NCBI RefSeq assembly: GCF_000150275.1
Contig: NW_002060955.1
Span: 999,225 to 1,063,224, forward strand
From: Trichoplax adhaerens
Taxonomy: Eukaryota; Placozoa; Uniplacotomia; Trichoplacea; Trichoplacidae
Reading direction: 5' to 3'
DNA length: 64,000 bases
Positions 1 to 14,500 of this stretch are shown here, piece by piece; the first letter of the stretch is position 1, and every line of letters starts with the position of its first letter. A program made the translations under genes and the position numbers. Below the pieces are notes generated by a model. That model was not told where the DNA came from. It saw only the letters and a program-made list of their open reading frames with translations, and did no database searches.

Positions 1-74
1 AAAATACTGTCCTAGATTTATTACAGCAGATAAATCGAGAAATCAAAATTTCTAAGCACATCCTCGTCATATAG

Positions 75-2582
75 GTTCAATCATCTTGGATGTATCTTGA
101 ACCTATCTTTAGTTCTAAAGATATCTGCCAGCAAATGCCAAAGGAAGGAATGAAGTTTAAGGCAGTAGACAGACAATGGTGCGTTTCTGTACATAATTTG
201 AAATACTTCATTTAAGAGCAATCACTTCTAGTAAAAGTAGATTTCAGGAATGGAAAGCTTGATTAATTAAAGGAGCTTAATTTTTATTGTAGGAAATCCA
301 TGATGGAAACAAGCATAGTTGATACTAAAGCGATGATTGTTGTTTCACAACCCAATATGTTAGAAGATTTGCAGGCTTCAGAGGTAATTTAACTCCGACT
401 TGAATTGTGGATGATTATAATATTTAACTTGGAGTTTAGCATTTGATTGATAGCTCAGACCAATAAAGTAATCTTCATACACTTTATTTCTATAAATAGT
501 CAATGCATGCTTTTAATATTAACATAACGCCTGAAATGTTTGTCACCTTCGAACGCCGGCATAAAATATTAAATTACTTCACATCAGAATAATATCACAA
601 TTTGCCAACGTTGTTGATTTTTTTGAGTTCAATTTTCGCGCTTGCGATATCGATATCTAGTTGACGACTAAAAGTTTTATAGGATAAACGTACATATTTG
701 GGCGAAGTAATTCAGTCTGAGAACTTGACGTTGAATAGAAAATACTTCGGTATAGTATATATTAATAACCGCGAGACTCTAAACCTAGATATTCATCGAA
801 AGTAATTAATTAGATACTTTATGCATTGCACGTTTATCTGCAAATTAAAAGGCGACAATTACTTGAGTAAAGCAAGATAATACTCCTCAGCTAAGGTGCA
901 AGAATAATATGATAGGTGGCAATATTCTATATCAAATTATTTAGAATTATTTAGAAGTAAATACAATCTCCTTAGAGTTGTAAAAGAGAATTGTCTGAAA
1001 TAGTAAATATCTATGCTTAGTTAGCGTTGTGCTAATTAATAACTACCAGAAAAATTGGACTTTGAGGTGTGGGTATTTGTATAGTAATGAAATTGATTCT
1101 ACTTTTAATCGTCAAGAACTTTCAAACTGAAAGTATTATTTATTGCACTATAATTATTACGATGCATTTCAAGCTATAGTTAAATCTTGATAATGATATA
1201 TGAATTATTTCAACGACAAGGCTTTACTGGAAGAAATTCAGGTGGGATTGAATCGATACTTGGAAGAGAAAAGACTATTTTTCCCACGGTATATGAATAT
1301 TTTCACAGTCGTTGCTTGTCATTCTATGAATTTGTTGCATTAGCAGTCTATTCTAAAGACAATATATAAATTTTACTATCCTTGATCAAATAGATTCTTC
1401 TTCCTATCCAACGATGAATTGCTGGAAATTCTATCGGAGACGAAAGACCCATTAAGAGTACAACCACACTTGAAAAAGATCTTTGAAGGAATAGCTAAAT
1501 TGAATTTTACAGAAGACACAACTATTGTCGCGATGATTTCAGCTCAAGATGAAATTATTGAGTTAGTTCACCAAATATTTCCTAATGATGCAAAAGGCAT
1601 GGTTGAAAAGTGGCTTCAACAAGTTAGTAGATATTGTTTAACGCATTTTCCTTTCGTATTTCACGCCAATTACCCTTAAATTCCGAAAAGAGAAGCTGAC
1701 TTGTTGTACTAAGGGGCTTATGCTCTCTTATTGTAGGTGGAATTTGCTATGAAGAAAAGTATTAGACAAGAGATAGAAGATTCTTTAGCAGATTATTTAG
1801 ATTCTTCTCGTAAAGAATGGATCCTATTATGGCCTGGCCAAGTTGTGCTAGCTTGTAGCCAAATATTTTGGACCGCTGAAGTCTCGCAGGTAGATAGACC
1901 TTTCTATTTCGGCTTATTCAGGAATGATTTATTTGTAAATCAGTCAAATTCAGATGAGGATATTAAAATTTTCGACTAATACCAAGGTGACGAAAAGTTT
2001 CTATAATTAAATTAATTCTTTTAGGCGATTGAAGATAACACAATCGAACACTATTTGCGAAAATGTACCAACCAAATTAATGACAGCGTGGAATTAGTTC
2101 GCGGAGAACTGACAGCTATGTCACGTACAACTTTAGGAGCCTTAATTGTTGTTGATGTTCACGGTGAGCAAAATAATAAAATGGTCTTTTTTTCGTAATA
2201 TAAATTTCGTTATATCGATAGTATAGTTTCCATAGAATGCGCTACATTGGATTTACCTGCGGAAGAGAATAATTTTAGGTCTTTAATCGTTAGTTTACTT
2301 GCATGGCACATGCCTGACTAGAATTTACTTGATAGTAGTAAATTGTTATTTAGAATTAGTCTAATGTTGTAATTGCATTACAGCCCGGGATGTGGTAGCC
2401 AAATTGAAAGACATGAAAGTATCGTCAATACGTGACTTCCACTGGATTAGCCAAATGAGATATTATTGGGAGGAGGAGAATGTGGTTATAAGAATGATTA
2501 ACACGACTATTCCTTATGGATATGAATATTTAGGAAATACCGGACGATTGGTCATAACTCCCTTAACTGATCGATGCTACAG
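75..2582 (+). other. Dynein exons 1-7: linker region before AAA1
   Basis: Exons are 75-178, 293-383, 1221-1288, 1394-1622, 1737-1889, 2025-2163 and 2384-2582. They encode the linker, the mechanical element that swings across the AAA ring. Recognisable family signatures are [81 protein letters not shown]. The intron between exons 2 and 3 is unusually long for this gene (837 bp). The protein alignment is only a few residues short there, so a small missed exon is possible but not needed. Confidence 0.93.
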
Positions 2583-5500
2583 GTGATCATAATGAAGCTA
2601 TTATCCTAAATTGGCTTATTTTCCATGCATAGAATTATTTTGTCATAGATATATTACCTAAGAAAATTGAATGCTAATAATACTAGTTCATATAAGAATT
2701 ATAATATCTAATAGGGCCTTTTGCGTTTAATACCGTTTAACTTACAACATGTTTTAAGATTTTATGCAATCAGAGTAAATTTTTCTAAATTTATTTTGTA
2801 ATTTAATACAATAACAAGTCAACGATCTTCTTGATTAACAGTGCTGAAATNNNNNNNNNNNNNNNNNNNNNNNNNNNNNNNNNNNNNNNNNNNNNNNNNN
2901 AAAATGAATGCTAATAATACTAGTTCATATAAGAATTATAATATCAGAGTAAACTTTTCCAAATTTTTTTGTAATTTAATACAATAACAAGTCAACGATC
3001 TTCTTGATTAACAGTGCTGAAATTTAACCAGTTTCGATGAGAATTCTTATTGTTAGTTATTTAATAGCAACTTGCCAAATTTATATAGAACTAAATTCGA
3101 CTATCATAAGCACTACCTTTTAGTACTACTTAAAATTCGAATCATTTTATCACCTAATTCTTATTATGCAGGAGAATTTTGAGGATAGAATGCCCATCAT
3201 ACATCACCTATTAAAATTATTACAGTTTTACTGATTTAACGATGCAAGCCCTGATGGACTTTCTTTCTTTACTAGAACTTTAATGGGCGCTTTATCTCTT
3301 AATCTTGGTGGTGCTCCTGAAGGGCCTGCAGGAACTGGTAAAACAGAAACATGTAAAGATTTAGCCAAAGCTATTGCCAAACAGGTTGGTAATCCCCGAT
3401 GCCATTATAGCGATTTCCTGTTATGTATACAATTCATTTATTGCATTTATAATTTCAAATTATTTAAACGAAATCTTCTTTATAAGATGTACAAGCGTTG
3501 AACCAATTATAAAAAATAAGATTTTCCAACTCAATATCAATTCTGCTTGAATTTTATACTAGCATGGAGTTGTTCACCTTGTTTTAATCGTGTGCATTAT
3601 TTTTAATTTATTAGTGTGTCGTATTTAATTGCTCTGATGGTCTTGATTACAAAGCCATGGGAAAATTCTTTAAAGGTTTAGCGCAAGCTGGTGCTTGGGC
3701 TTGTTTCGATGAATTTAATCGAATTGAATTAGAAGTACTCTCTGTTGTTGCCCAGCAAATACAAAGTATTCAGCGTGCGATCTCTGAACAAGTCCAGACA
3801 TTTGTCTTCGAAGGAACGAAGCTAAAACTAGATCCGTCTTGTACAATCTTTATTACTATGAATCCTGGATATGCTGGACGAGCTGAATTACCAGATAATT
3901 TAAAGGTAACCAAGGCAGAAGCCATTATCTGATACTCACTGTCTCTACTAAGTGATCAATTTGATGCATTAGCAATATCCATGATAATCAAAGGACTAAA
4001 ATGCTTACTGAAATGTCTTCATTCAGGTATTATTCCGTACTGTGGCTATGATGATCCCAGATTATGCTATGATAGGAGAAATTGTTCTATATTCAATGGG
4101 ATTTGTAGACGCAAGAAATTTATCCACCAAAATTGTGGCAACCTATCGTTTATGCTCTGAACAGGTAATAATCTTATTTTTTTTCATTTCCACATATACA
4201 AACTTTAAAGGATATGCATGGATTGCAGTTATATTAATCGAAAAATTTCAAAAAAACTACTTTCGTAGCTTTCTTCTCAGCATCATTATGATTACGGTAT
4301 GAGAGCCGTTAAAAGTGTACTGCTTGCTGCTGGCAATTTAAAATTGAAACATCCTCAAGAATCAGAGGATAAGTTACTGCTTCGATCTCTTATGGAAGTT
4401 AATTTACCGAAGGTTAGCTTAAAATAGGAATTATGGGTGTTTTAAGACATTTTATAATGCAGTCCTTTTCTTTACGTTGTCGTAAATTAAATTTTTTGAA
4501 TATGAGATTTACTCGACTTCTAGGAAGTATCGTAAATAATTGACTCTTGTTTACAGTTTTTAGTGCCAGATATAGTATTGTTTGAAGGAATTATTAGCGA
4601 TCTTTTTCCTGGAGTCATCTTGCAAAATAAGGATTATGGTGATCTACAAGCAGCTTTACATGACAGTATAAAGGAACAAAAATTGCAGTCTAACCCTTGG
4701 TTTATAAGAAAAATTGTTCAAGTAAATTAAAAACTTATGGTTTGCTTAGAGTTACTTAGTAATTAAATTCTTATTTATACGATAAATAACGTAGTAATAG
4801 TAGAATATTGTGAATGTATGTTGTCATTTCTTAATACTATGGCTGTCTCTTAAAACCTAAAATTTAGATCTACGAGATGATGCTGGTAAGACATGGATTT
4901 ATGATCGTAGGAGATGCCTTAGGTGGTAAAACATCTGCCATTCGAGTATTAGCACAAGCTCTGACTAAACTGTATAACACAAAAAGTTCCTTTAAGGAGA
5001 ATGCTGTAAGTATATGCTTAGTAAAAGTCTTTCAAGCCTAATTTCAGTTGCTAATACACGTATTGAACGTTGTCGTTGCCGTAATAATTCAACAGCCATA
5101 TCAATTTAAATCGAAATTATTCGGATCCTAATTCTATATAGGTTCAATATCAAATCATAAATCCTAAAGCAGTTACTATGCAACAATTATATGGTAGCTT
5201 TGATCCTGTGTCCCACGAATGGTCTGATGGTAATCATCACTTAGCAATAATATATAAGAATGATTAAATCAATAACTTATTCACAAATGTATTTTTTTAA
5301 ATCTGATGAGGCATATTGAATTTACATTAAAATAATGATCTCATAGCCATAAGAAGAAATATTATCAATTGTAACTGTATGCTTAACGCCCTCGTTCGAT
5401 ATTCTTTATTATTATAGGGGTACTAGCAAAGGTCTTTAGAGAACAGGCAGCTTCACTGACAGAAGACAGAAAATGGTGCATATTCGATGGACCTGTTGAC

Positions 5501-8500
5501 GCTGTATGGATCGAAAATCTTAATACCGTGTTAGACGACAACAAAAAGGTTAGTTTCATGTTAGAAAAATTAGCAAAAGATTCGATAGCAATCTAAAATA
5601 GCTAATTATCTACCTCTCTCGATGTTATTAATGAAAACTTTTAAAATGTATCTATATCGATGAAACCCATCCTTTCATGTTATCATTTCATTACTTAATA
5701 GAGTTTTAGTAACTTTTATTAACAGCGACAATATTAACTAAATCGCTTGGCCTATATTAACAGCTTTGTCTGATGAGTGGTGAAATTATCCAAATGAGTC
5801 AACGGCAAAATATGATATTTGAACCTGCTAATCTTGAACAAGCATCACCAGCAACTGTTAGTCGGTAAGTAGCAGCTGAAAATTTATTGAATAATACAGA
5901 TAGGTAGGGATCTACAAGAATAGAACAAGATGAATATATAGATAGACAAAAGTGTATGTTAATGGCCACATATATCATTTTTAGATGTGGTATGATCTAT
6001 ATGGAGCCTTCGCAGTTAGCTCCTGCAACTCTGGTGAAATCATGGATTGAGAATTGTTTACCTAAAACCTTAACTGAGCCTCAAGTCAAAACTGTTGAGG
6101 TTAAATATCAGATTTCGCTTTGTAGATATAGCTTTCATCAATTAATGTTTGCTCTATCCCAAAATGATCATTTCTATAAATTGTATTAACCATATCTTTA
6201 CCGAATGCTACTGTAGAACATGTTTAGTTGGTTATTACCACCATGTCTGGATTACGTGCAGAATTGTCGACAATTTGTTAAGGTTTCATCAATGCATTTG
6301 ACCATGTCTATGCTTCAGCTCTATGACTGTCTGGTTGAAGAATTAAGGTAAATATATATAGTAACTTTATCGGATGATATTTTCATGTTGTCGCATATCG
6401 AAGTTACTACTTATTTCTTCCATCTTGTTGAATAAGCAAGGCTTACAGAAAAATGAGCACTAAATTCCATTTTTATATTGACTTTTGAAATAGACACGAA
6501 CCTCCAAAAAAAGATGAATTAGAAGAAATTATTGAAGAAGAACAGGAATCGAGAGAAAATGATGGCGTATCTCCTACGCCCTCCAATATTAATCCTTTAA
6601 CTCTTGAATCAGATAATATTAATGAGGACGGCAGACCCGATAATGTAGTTCGTGCATGGTTGCAAGCTTTATTCCAGTTCGCTTTAGTATGGAGCCTCGG
6701 AGCGGTTATTGAAGGAGATAGCCGTGCAAAGTAAAAGCGACATCACTACATGGAAATTGGAATCTATCTATAATTAATTCTCTTACCATTATTAATAATA
6801 TCCAATTATTTCTTGTAGGTTTGATGAATGGTTTAAACCATTAGCTGCTGGGACTAACAAAAACTTTCCATTGTAAGTTCCAACGATGTCTTAAAATTGA
6901 TTACATGCACCATTACTGCATCGGAGAGAATTCGATTGATTTTTTTTCCTTAAATGGTGTTGTAAACTTGATTTCAGACCAAAAGATTTGAAGATGCCGA
7001 AAAACATTCAATATCCAAACCGCGGCTCTATTTACGAATATGTATACTTAAAATCTGATGTTGGTGGAATGTGGAAGAAATGGGAACATACCCGTGAAAA
7101 TATTCCTATTCCAGCAACAGCCAATGTAAGCAAAATAGGTTGCTTCGTAGATGTATAAAGTTTTAAGTCCGTAATCAAATTTTTAAGTTGTCAATAACAA
7201 AATATAAACGATACTTTGAACTCCTATTAGCTGTATTCGCTACGGTTACTTTGTCAATAATGTTACTGTAGTTTAGCCCTAAAACCATGATTACTATTTC
7301 TTTGGAAATTTTTTAGATTCATGAAATTATTGTTCCAACAATGGAAACGATTCGACAGGAATTCTTCTTAAATGAATTCATAAAGAAAGAAAAATCTTTA
7401 ATGTTTATCGGCCCTACCGGTACGGGCAAAACGGCAGTAGTTATTAACCATTTAATTAACTTACCCAAGGAGAGGTACTGATTGGACTAAATTCCTTAAT
7501 ATCCATATAGCTTTTTTTAATTTTCCCAAAATGTTCTTAATTGGTTTCAATGCTAATTCTGTCTAATTTTATCCCTAGCTATCTACCAAATAATATCAAC
7601 TTTTCAGCTCGCACTTCATCATTACAAACTATGGATTTATTCATGTCAAAATTAGATCGGTGAATATTAATCAATTATAATGAAATAGTACTTGATTAAT
7701 CATCTGAACTAATGAAAGAATCCTATGATTAATCCAGGCGACGACGAGGTGTTTATGGACCAACTCTAAGTAGGAAAATGGTCGTTTTTGTCGATGATGT
7801 TAACATGCCAATGAAAGAAAAATATGGTGCACAGCCACCAATAGAGTTACTTAGACAGCTTTTAGATCATAAGTATTGGTTTGATAGGTAAATACGTATA
7901 TTAACGCAGTTCAAATGCAACTAGATGGTATTATATGCCGGCAGTATATTATTCACATTTAAAATTTGAAATTTTTCGCTTAATTTTTTTCACTAATCAT
8001 TATTCTGCGATTGGTTGTTGCTGTAGGAAAGATAATAGTATCTTAACACCAGTGGATTGGATTGTATTGGCAGCTATGGGTCCCCCTGGTGGAGGTCGAA
8101 ACATGGTTTCATCTCGCTTTCTACGCCATTTTAATATTATCGGAATTGATTCATATGATGAAATATCAATGCGGAGCATTTTTCAAGCAGTAACCGATTG
8201 GCATTTCAACAGAGGCTTTGAAAATAGTTTGAAAAAATTTTCAAGGGTAAAGTTATAGCGTCTAGACCCATCTTGAGATCATCTATAATTATTCTTAGTA
8301 AATTAAAAGGGAACAGTACTATCAGTTTGGAGTTTTATCAAATTTTAACTATCACATAATAGAATCATCTATTTTAAATTAATTTCACTTTATATATTCA
8401 GTACGGTAGCCACTTGCACTAACTTAAAGTATAATGTGATATAGTGTCTAGACTCATCTTGAGATCATCGATAATTCTCTTGTGCAAAATTGAACTGTGC

Positions 8501-11500
8501 ATATATATATATAATTATTCATAGTAAATTAAACCGAAATTGTACTATCAGTTTCGAGTCTTTTTAGGATTTTAACTGATATAGAGTAGAATCATCTACC
8601 ATAAATTAATTTCGAAGTAGCTAATGGCATTAGCTTCGGTATAATATGTTTACTTATTTATTCATAGATTGTTGTTCATGCTACACAAATGATTTACCAT
8701 CTCGCTGTATCCCACTTTCTGCCAACGCCTTCCAAGTCTCATTATGTTTTCAATTTGCGCGATTTCGCTCGCGTAATTCATGTAAGTAAATGTATTGACG
8801 ATAAGTATTAGTGCCTAGGTCGATGCGGCGTTCAATGTAATCAAAGCATTATTAATTTAATCTTATCTATGAATTTTTGGAGTCTAATAATTTAATGCTA
8901 ATTCCTTAAATTTCTTAAAATCTACAATTAATTGATATCCTAGGGATTTCTCCTTCTAAAACCTGAAGCATTAAATAACTGTAGCAACCCAGCATCGAAA
9001 ATTGTTCGTTTGTGGGTTCATGAAGTTTATCGCGTATTTTATGATCGTTTAGTCGATGATAAAGATCGTAAATGTTTCTTCGAGCTCGTTGAGGTGATTG
9101 TGTATGAAGTTACCTTAGTATTGTCAAAATTTAATGTATCTCGATATAATAATTATCTAACTAATCCTAATATAAAATACTTTATCTTGAATCCTCTAGA
9201 AATGTGTTGGAATGCAATTTAAACTCAAATTTAAAGAAATATTTTCTCATCTAATTGATAATGGCTCTGAATTTACTGATGAAACTCTACGAAAGTACAT
9301 ATTGTAACATTCGCACCATTTCAAATATGAATCAATAATACAATCTTGATTTGAAAATATCATTTTAAAGCTGTGCATATATTTATTACGAAATACTAAA
9401 ATAGTTAAATATTCATGTCTAATGTCTTTAATGGTAGTTTGCTATTTTTGAAATAATGGCTGGGCTAAGCATAGCTTCAATATATTGTAGCGTTATCGAA
9501 GAATTTTCTATACTAATTGCAGCGATAACTATTTTACGAATTCTTTCAAAACATGCACTAATGCTGGCCTTGAATTACACAATCAGATTGTATTTTGGTG
9601 ACTATGTTGATGGTGGCCAAAGAGGATACGATGAAGTAACCGACTTTTCCGAATTGAAGGAGGTACAGTCTAGCTTAAGTGATATCAGCGAAAACGTTTT
9701 TTAACTTAATTATCTTCAAAAAACTTTGCAGTTGAAATTAATATTGAAACTGCTTATCGCATATTTTGATAATTTCTGTTTTAATTTACTATCCTTTATA
9801 GACTATGGGCCGCTTTCTGAACGATTACAATTCGGAGAGTAAAGCGCCCATGGATTTAGTTTTATTTGGATTCGCTATTGAACACATATCGAGAGTCAGC
9901 AGGATACTTCTACAGCCGAAAGGCCATGCTCTGCTCGTCGGTAAATGTTATCACCGTTTAAGCTATTATAATTGTATCGAAACCTTATGGTTATTCCTAT
10001 ATTTACTATAATTATTTCGTTCCTATTGTTTTTGATCGTAGGAATTGATGGTTGTGGTCGGCGAAGTGTGACTAGATTGGCGGCTTTTATCGCTTCCCAT
10101 CAAGTTTTTCAAATAGAAGTTACGCGAAATTATTCATTTCACGACTGGAGGGATGATATCCGTAAAATGTTACAGGATGCAGGTACAAACGGCAAATCGA
10201 CAGTGTTCCTATTGGCAGACAATCAACTAAAGGCAAGTTTATGTAACTACAGCTATAGTCTCATGTCTATCTTACTACTGTAGCAAAAGCGGTATAACAT
10301 ATTTGGACTAGTTTAAAATTTTCGTTTATGACTCTAATATACGGTTTCAATTCAGTTGTTATTGTTTATCTACGTGAAACTAATTAAAATAGTATTTTTC
10401 ATGAGATGTCTAGTAGTTAAAATGATTGCCTCGTAGCACTATAGCAAAAATTAGTTATGTTTAAGTCAATATTATTAGTCTTCAATTTGGAAATAAATCG
10501 GAATAAAACAATATCTGATAAATATGTAGGAAGAATCTTACTTAGAAGATATTAATACATTACTGAATACGGCTGATATCCCCAATCTCTACGATGCAGA
10601 AGAACGAGCTGAAATTATAGATAAGGTATAACTGATGTGTGGTAATTTAGCACATGATATTTAAATTAAGTAACGATTTCACCTAGTGAAAAATAGTAAT
10701 AGCGAATACTTTGTATGGTGAAATAAATGATTTAGTTCACAAATCATTATTTTCCATCAAAATTAGATGCAGAAAGTAGCGCAAGAACGCGGCGTTAAGG
10801 TTGAAGTAGCCACTCAGTCCTCTATGTATAATTTATTTATTGAGCGTATTCGTCAAAATTTACATATTGTGATCGCAATGAGTCCTATCGGCGATACATT
10901 CCGAAATCGACTGAGGATGTTTCCATCTTTAATAAACTGTTGTACCATAAATTGGTTTCAAGTAAGCTGATATTTACCTTGAAGGATTTGGACCAAAACT
11001 TATATACTATTGCGACTATTTCTTTAATTTGGGAATTATTATTGTAATAGGTATGGCCTGAAGATGCTTTGGAAATGGTAGCTAATTATTATTTAGATGA
11101 TGTAGAAATGGATTCTAGGATCCGAACGGAAAGTGTTAGCTTGTGTAAATACTTTCATGAAAGCATTCGGGCTTTATCGAATAGGTATCTTAAGTCATAC
11201 TTAAATTTGGCTGTTGTTAGTAGAGTAAACACTATAAAGAACTTAAGACTATTTATTCAAAGTTATCTTTTTAAGCTCATGTAAATAATGAATTTTTGAT
11301 AGATACGAGGAATCATTGGGACGACATAATTATGTCACACCGACATCCTATCTAGATTTAATACGATTATTTAAGACCCTTTTAGCCAGGAAAAGATTAG
11401 ATATCCTTACATTAAAAAACCGTTATTTGACTGGCTTGCAGAAACTTGACTTTGCTTCATCTCAGGTTAGAATAGTACATGCTTTTAGGTGAGCTCCAAT

Positions 11501-14500
11501 AATAATAACTCGGTAAATTAATTTTTATTCTATTTACTGCAATCTAGATATCAGTAATGCAAACTGAATTGACCAACTTGAGGCCTGAGCTAATTTATAC
11601 TAGTGAGGAGACGGAAAAACTGATCGATTATATAAAGGAAGAAAAGATAACAGTAGATGGAAAAAGAAAAGTTCGTTTATATTTGGAGACACTTATTCTG
11701 TTAATTTACTTATCTAATGAAAACCTATTCTTTGGTTTATAACATAACAGTTTGATGCTATACTGCTATCGCGTTTAAAATGTTAAATAAAATGTATTCG
11801 TAAATGTTCTGAATGTAATCGTACCATTTTCTACAGGTTGTAGAAGCCGAAGAAGCGGTAGCTAATAAAGCGGCTATGGAAGCACAAGCTATTAAGGTTT
11901 ATTAGCAGTAACTTAGCAGTAATCCATGGCTATTGTATATTTGTCGATATTGTTAGTAAATTTTATTTAAATATGATTCAGTCACATATCTATTGATTTG
12001 TATTTATAGCAAGATTGTGAGGAAAAACTTGCCGTAGCTTTGCCAGCGCTTAATGCTGCTATTTCAGCATTAGATACGTTAAAACAATCAGATATCAGCA
12101 CCATCAAATCTATGCAAAATCCACCAAATGGTGTTAAACTTGTCATGGAAGCTGTTTGTATTATGAAAGTAAGTAATGCTATAATGAATAAATAAAACCA
12201 TATTCTATGATATCAGAATTCATGATCGTTTATGGTTTCTAGATGCAAAAATTGTGATTAATGCGATTATTCTGTAGGGAGTGAAATGCGAAAGACGCCC
12301 AGACCCAGCTCAGAACAACAAGCTAGCAGATGATTGGTGGTATACATCTAAAAAAGTGATGGGAGACTTAAAGTTTTTAGATTCTTTGAAAGAGTTTGAT
12401 AAAGATAATATTTCAGCTAAGATTATACAGAAGATACGAAATAATTATATTAATAATCCAGATTTCAATCCAGATGCTATCAAAAATGCATCGACAGCCG
12501 CAGAAGGCATGTGTCGTTGGGTTCGAGCAATGGAAATTTATGATCGTGTAGCTAAAGTAGTTGCTCCCAAGAGAGCGCGTTTAGCATCTGCCGAGAAAGA
12601 ATTAGAAACTCAAATGGTACAGCTAGAACATAAGCGAGAAGAACTAAAAGTTGTTGTCGATAAATTGGATTTACTGAACGACAATTTTGAGGCAAAGATA
12701 AATAAAAAACAGGTATTTTGTTTGTGAATAGATACGACGCTTCAGATGAAAGTATTAGTCCTCTATTTTAAACTAATAAAATTCTCTAATTTATTTATGC
12801 AATAGGATTTAGAAGACAGTATTAAAATGACTGGAGAGAAATTAGTTCGAGCAGAAAAATTAATTAGTGGATTAGGAGGTGAAAAAGAGAGATGGGAACG
12901 ATGTGCCAAAGAACTTGGCTATAATTACTTCAATATAGTTGGCGATGTATTACTTTCCTCCGCTATTATTGCTTATTTAGGCCCTTTCACGGTGCATTTC
13001 CGCCAGGTAATTTCCTAATTTAGCGCTTGTAGAATCGTTATCTCTCCATATTAATTCGATTTTCTCATCAGTTGGAGTAAATAATGTATCTTATGAACAA
13101 AGCTAAAGATTTGCATATTTGCACCAATCGTGGACTTTATTTATTAGGAGTGTCTTCAAACCTGGATTGACTTAGTACGAGGTAGAGATATTCCGCTCTC
13201 GCGGCCATTCTCGTTAGAAAAAGCCGTAGGAGATCCAGTAAAAATTCAAACTTGGCATTTAACCGGGCTACCAGTAGACAGGTATGTTTCTTTTTTGTCT
13301 AGTAACGCTACCTTCTACCAAAATTTATGCTTGCAATCTATTTGACTACTGCAAAAGCCAGTTCATTATCAGCTGGAGATAATTTAAGTTAAATAAATTG
13401 AAATAACTTGAGTAGTTAATAAGGATTATATTTGTACAAAGCAAAGCATGTCTTAACACAAATACAAATAAAGGATTTGAAGTTAGCTTCAGGGTATATC
13501 ACACGGTAGTTTTCACATCAATATCCTTAGGATAGACGCAGCTATGACATATACACACACTATACTTTGAAATATGACGCCCGTTAATAAGACTGTTGGA
13601 CGATATTTATTGTAATGGAATAGTTCTGGAATTGAAATATTACAACATGCCTATTTTATTACTAATAAAACAGTATTCCTGTTTCAGTTTCTCCATCGAG
13701 AACGCTCTGATTGTTATGAACACACAAAGGTGGCCACTTATGATTGATCCTCAAAATCAAGCCAATAAATGGATTAAAAATCTAGAGAAACCAAATAATT
13801 TGCATGTAAAAACTTGCACTGCTTTTTATAACATATATTAGCATTCATATAAATCTTGCTTATATTGCCTATGTTGCTACTATTATTTAAATTTTTTGAT
13901 ATGTGCTTATAGGTAATTAAGTTGACGGATTCCAATTACATGAGGACATTACAAAATTGTATACAGGTAAATAGCATATTTGCCAATTAATACGGTAATT
14001 ATTCATTTTCATAGAAGTCATACCATGGTAGCTAAGGAGTGATAGAAACACAATTTTGATAGCTTAATAGCTTGATTTCGCTATAAAAGCTAATTCATCA
14101 CTAAAGCATTTTTGTAGCTAGAAATGGATGCGTATTTTCAATTTAGATAGATGATCATAATTTGATTCGCCGTTGCTTTGCAGTTTGGTACACCAATTTT
14201 ATTAGAAAATGTTGGTGAAGAACTGGATCCAGCATTAGAACCTCTTTTACTGAAGCTAACATTCAAGCAGGCATGTGCTCTAATCTTAGGTTTATAAAAT
14301 GGTCCTATTTAAATTGCAAATAAACATTTATATATTCAGTCTTGTTTAATAAATTATACCTCAATTTTCCTGTAAGTTGATTTGCTTATGTAATATCAGT
14401 TCTATAGCTTTACATTTTATAAAAAGATGAGTAAGGATATTAGGATTGCTTCTCCTATATATTGAAAGTAATCTCATGTTATCGAAATTTGATTTTTTTC

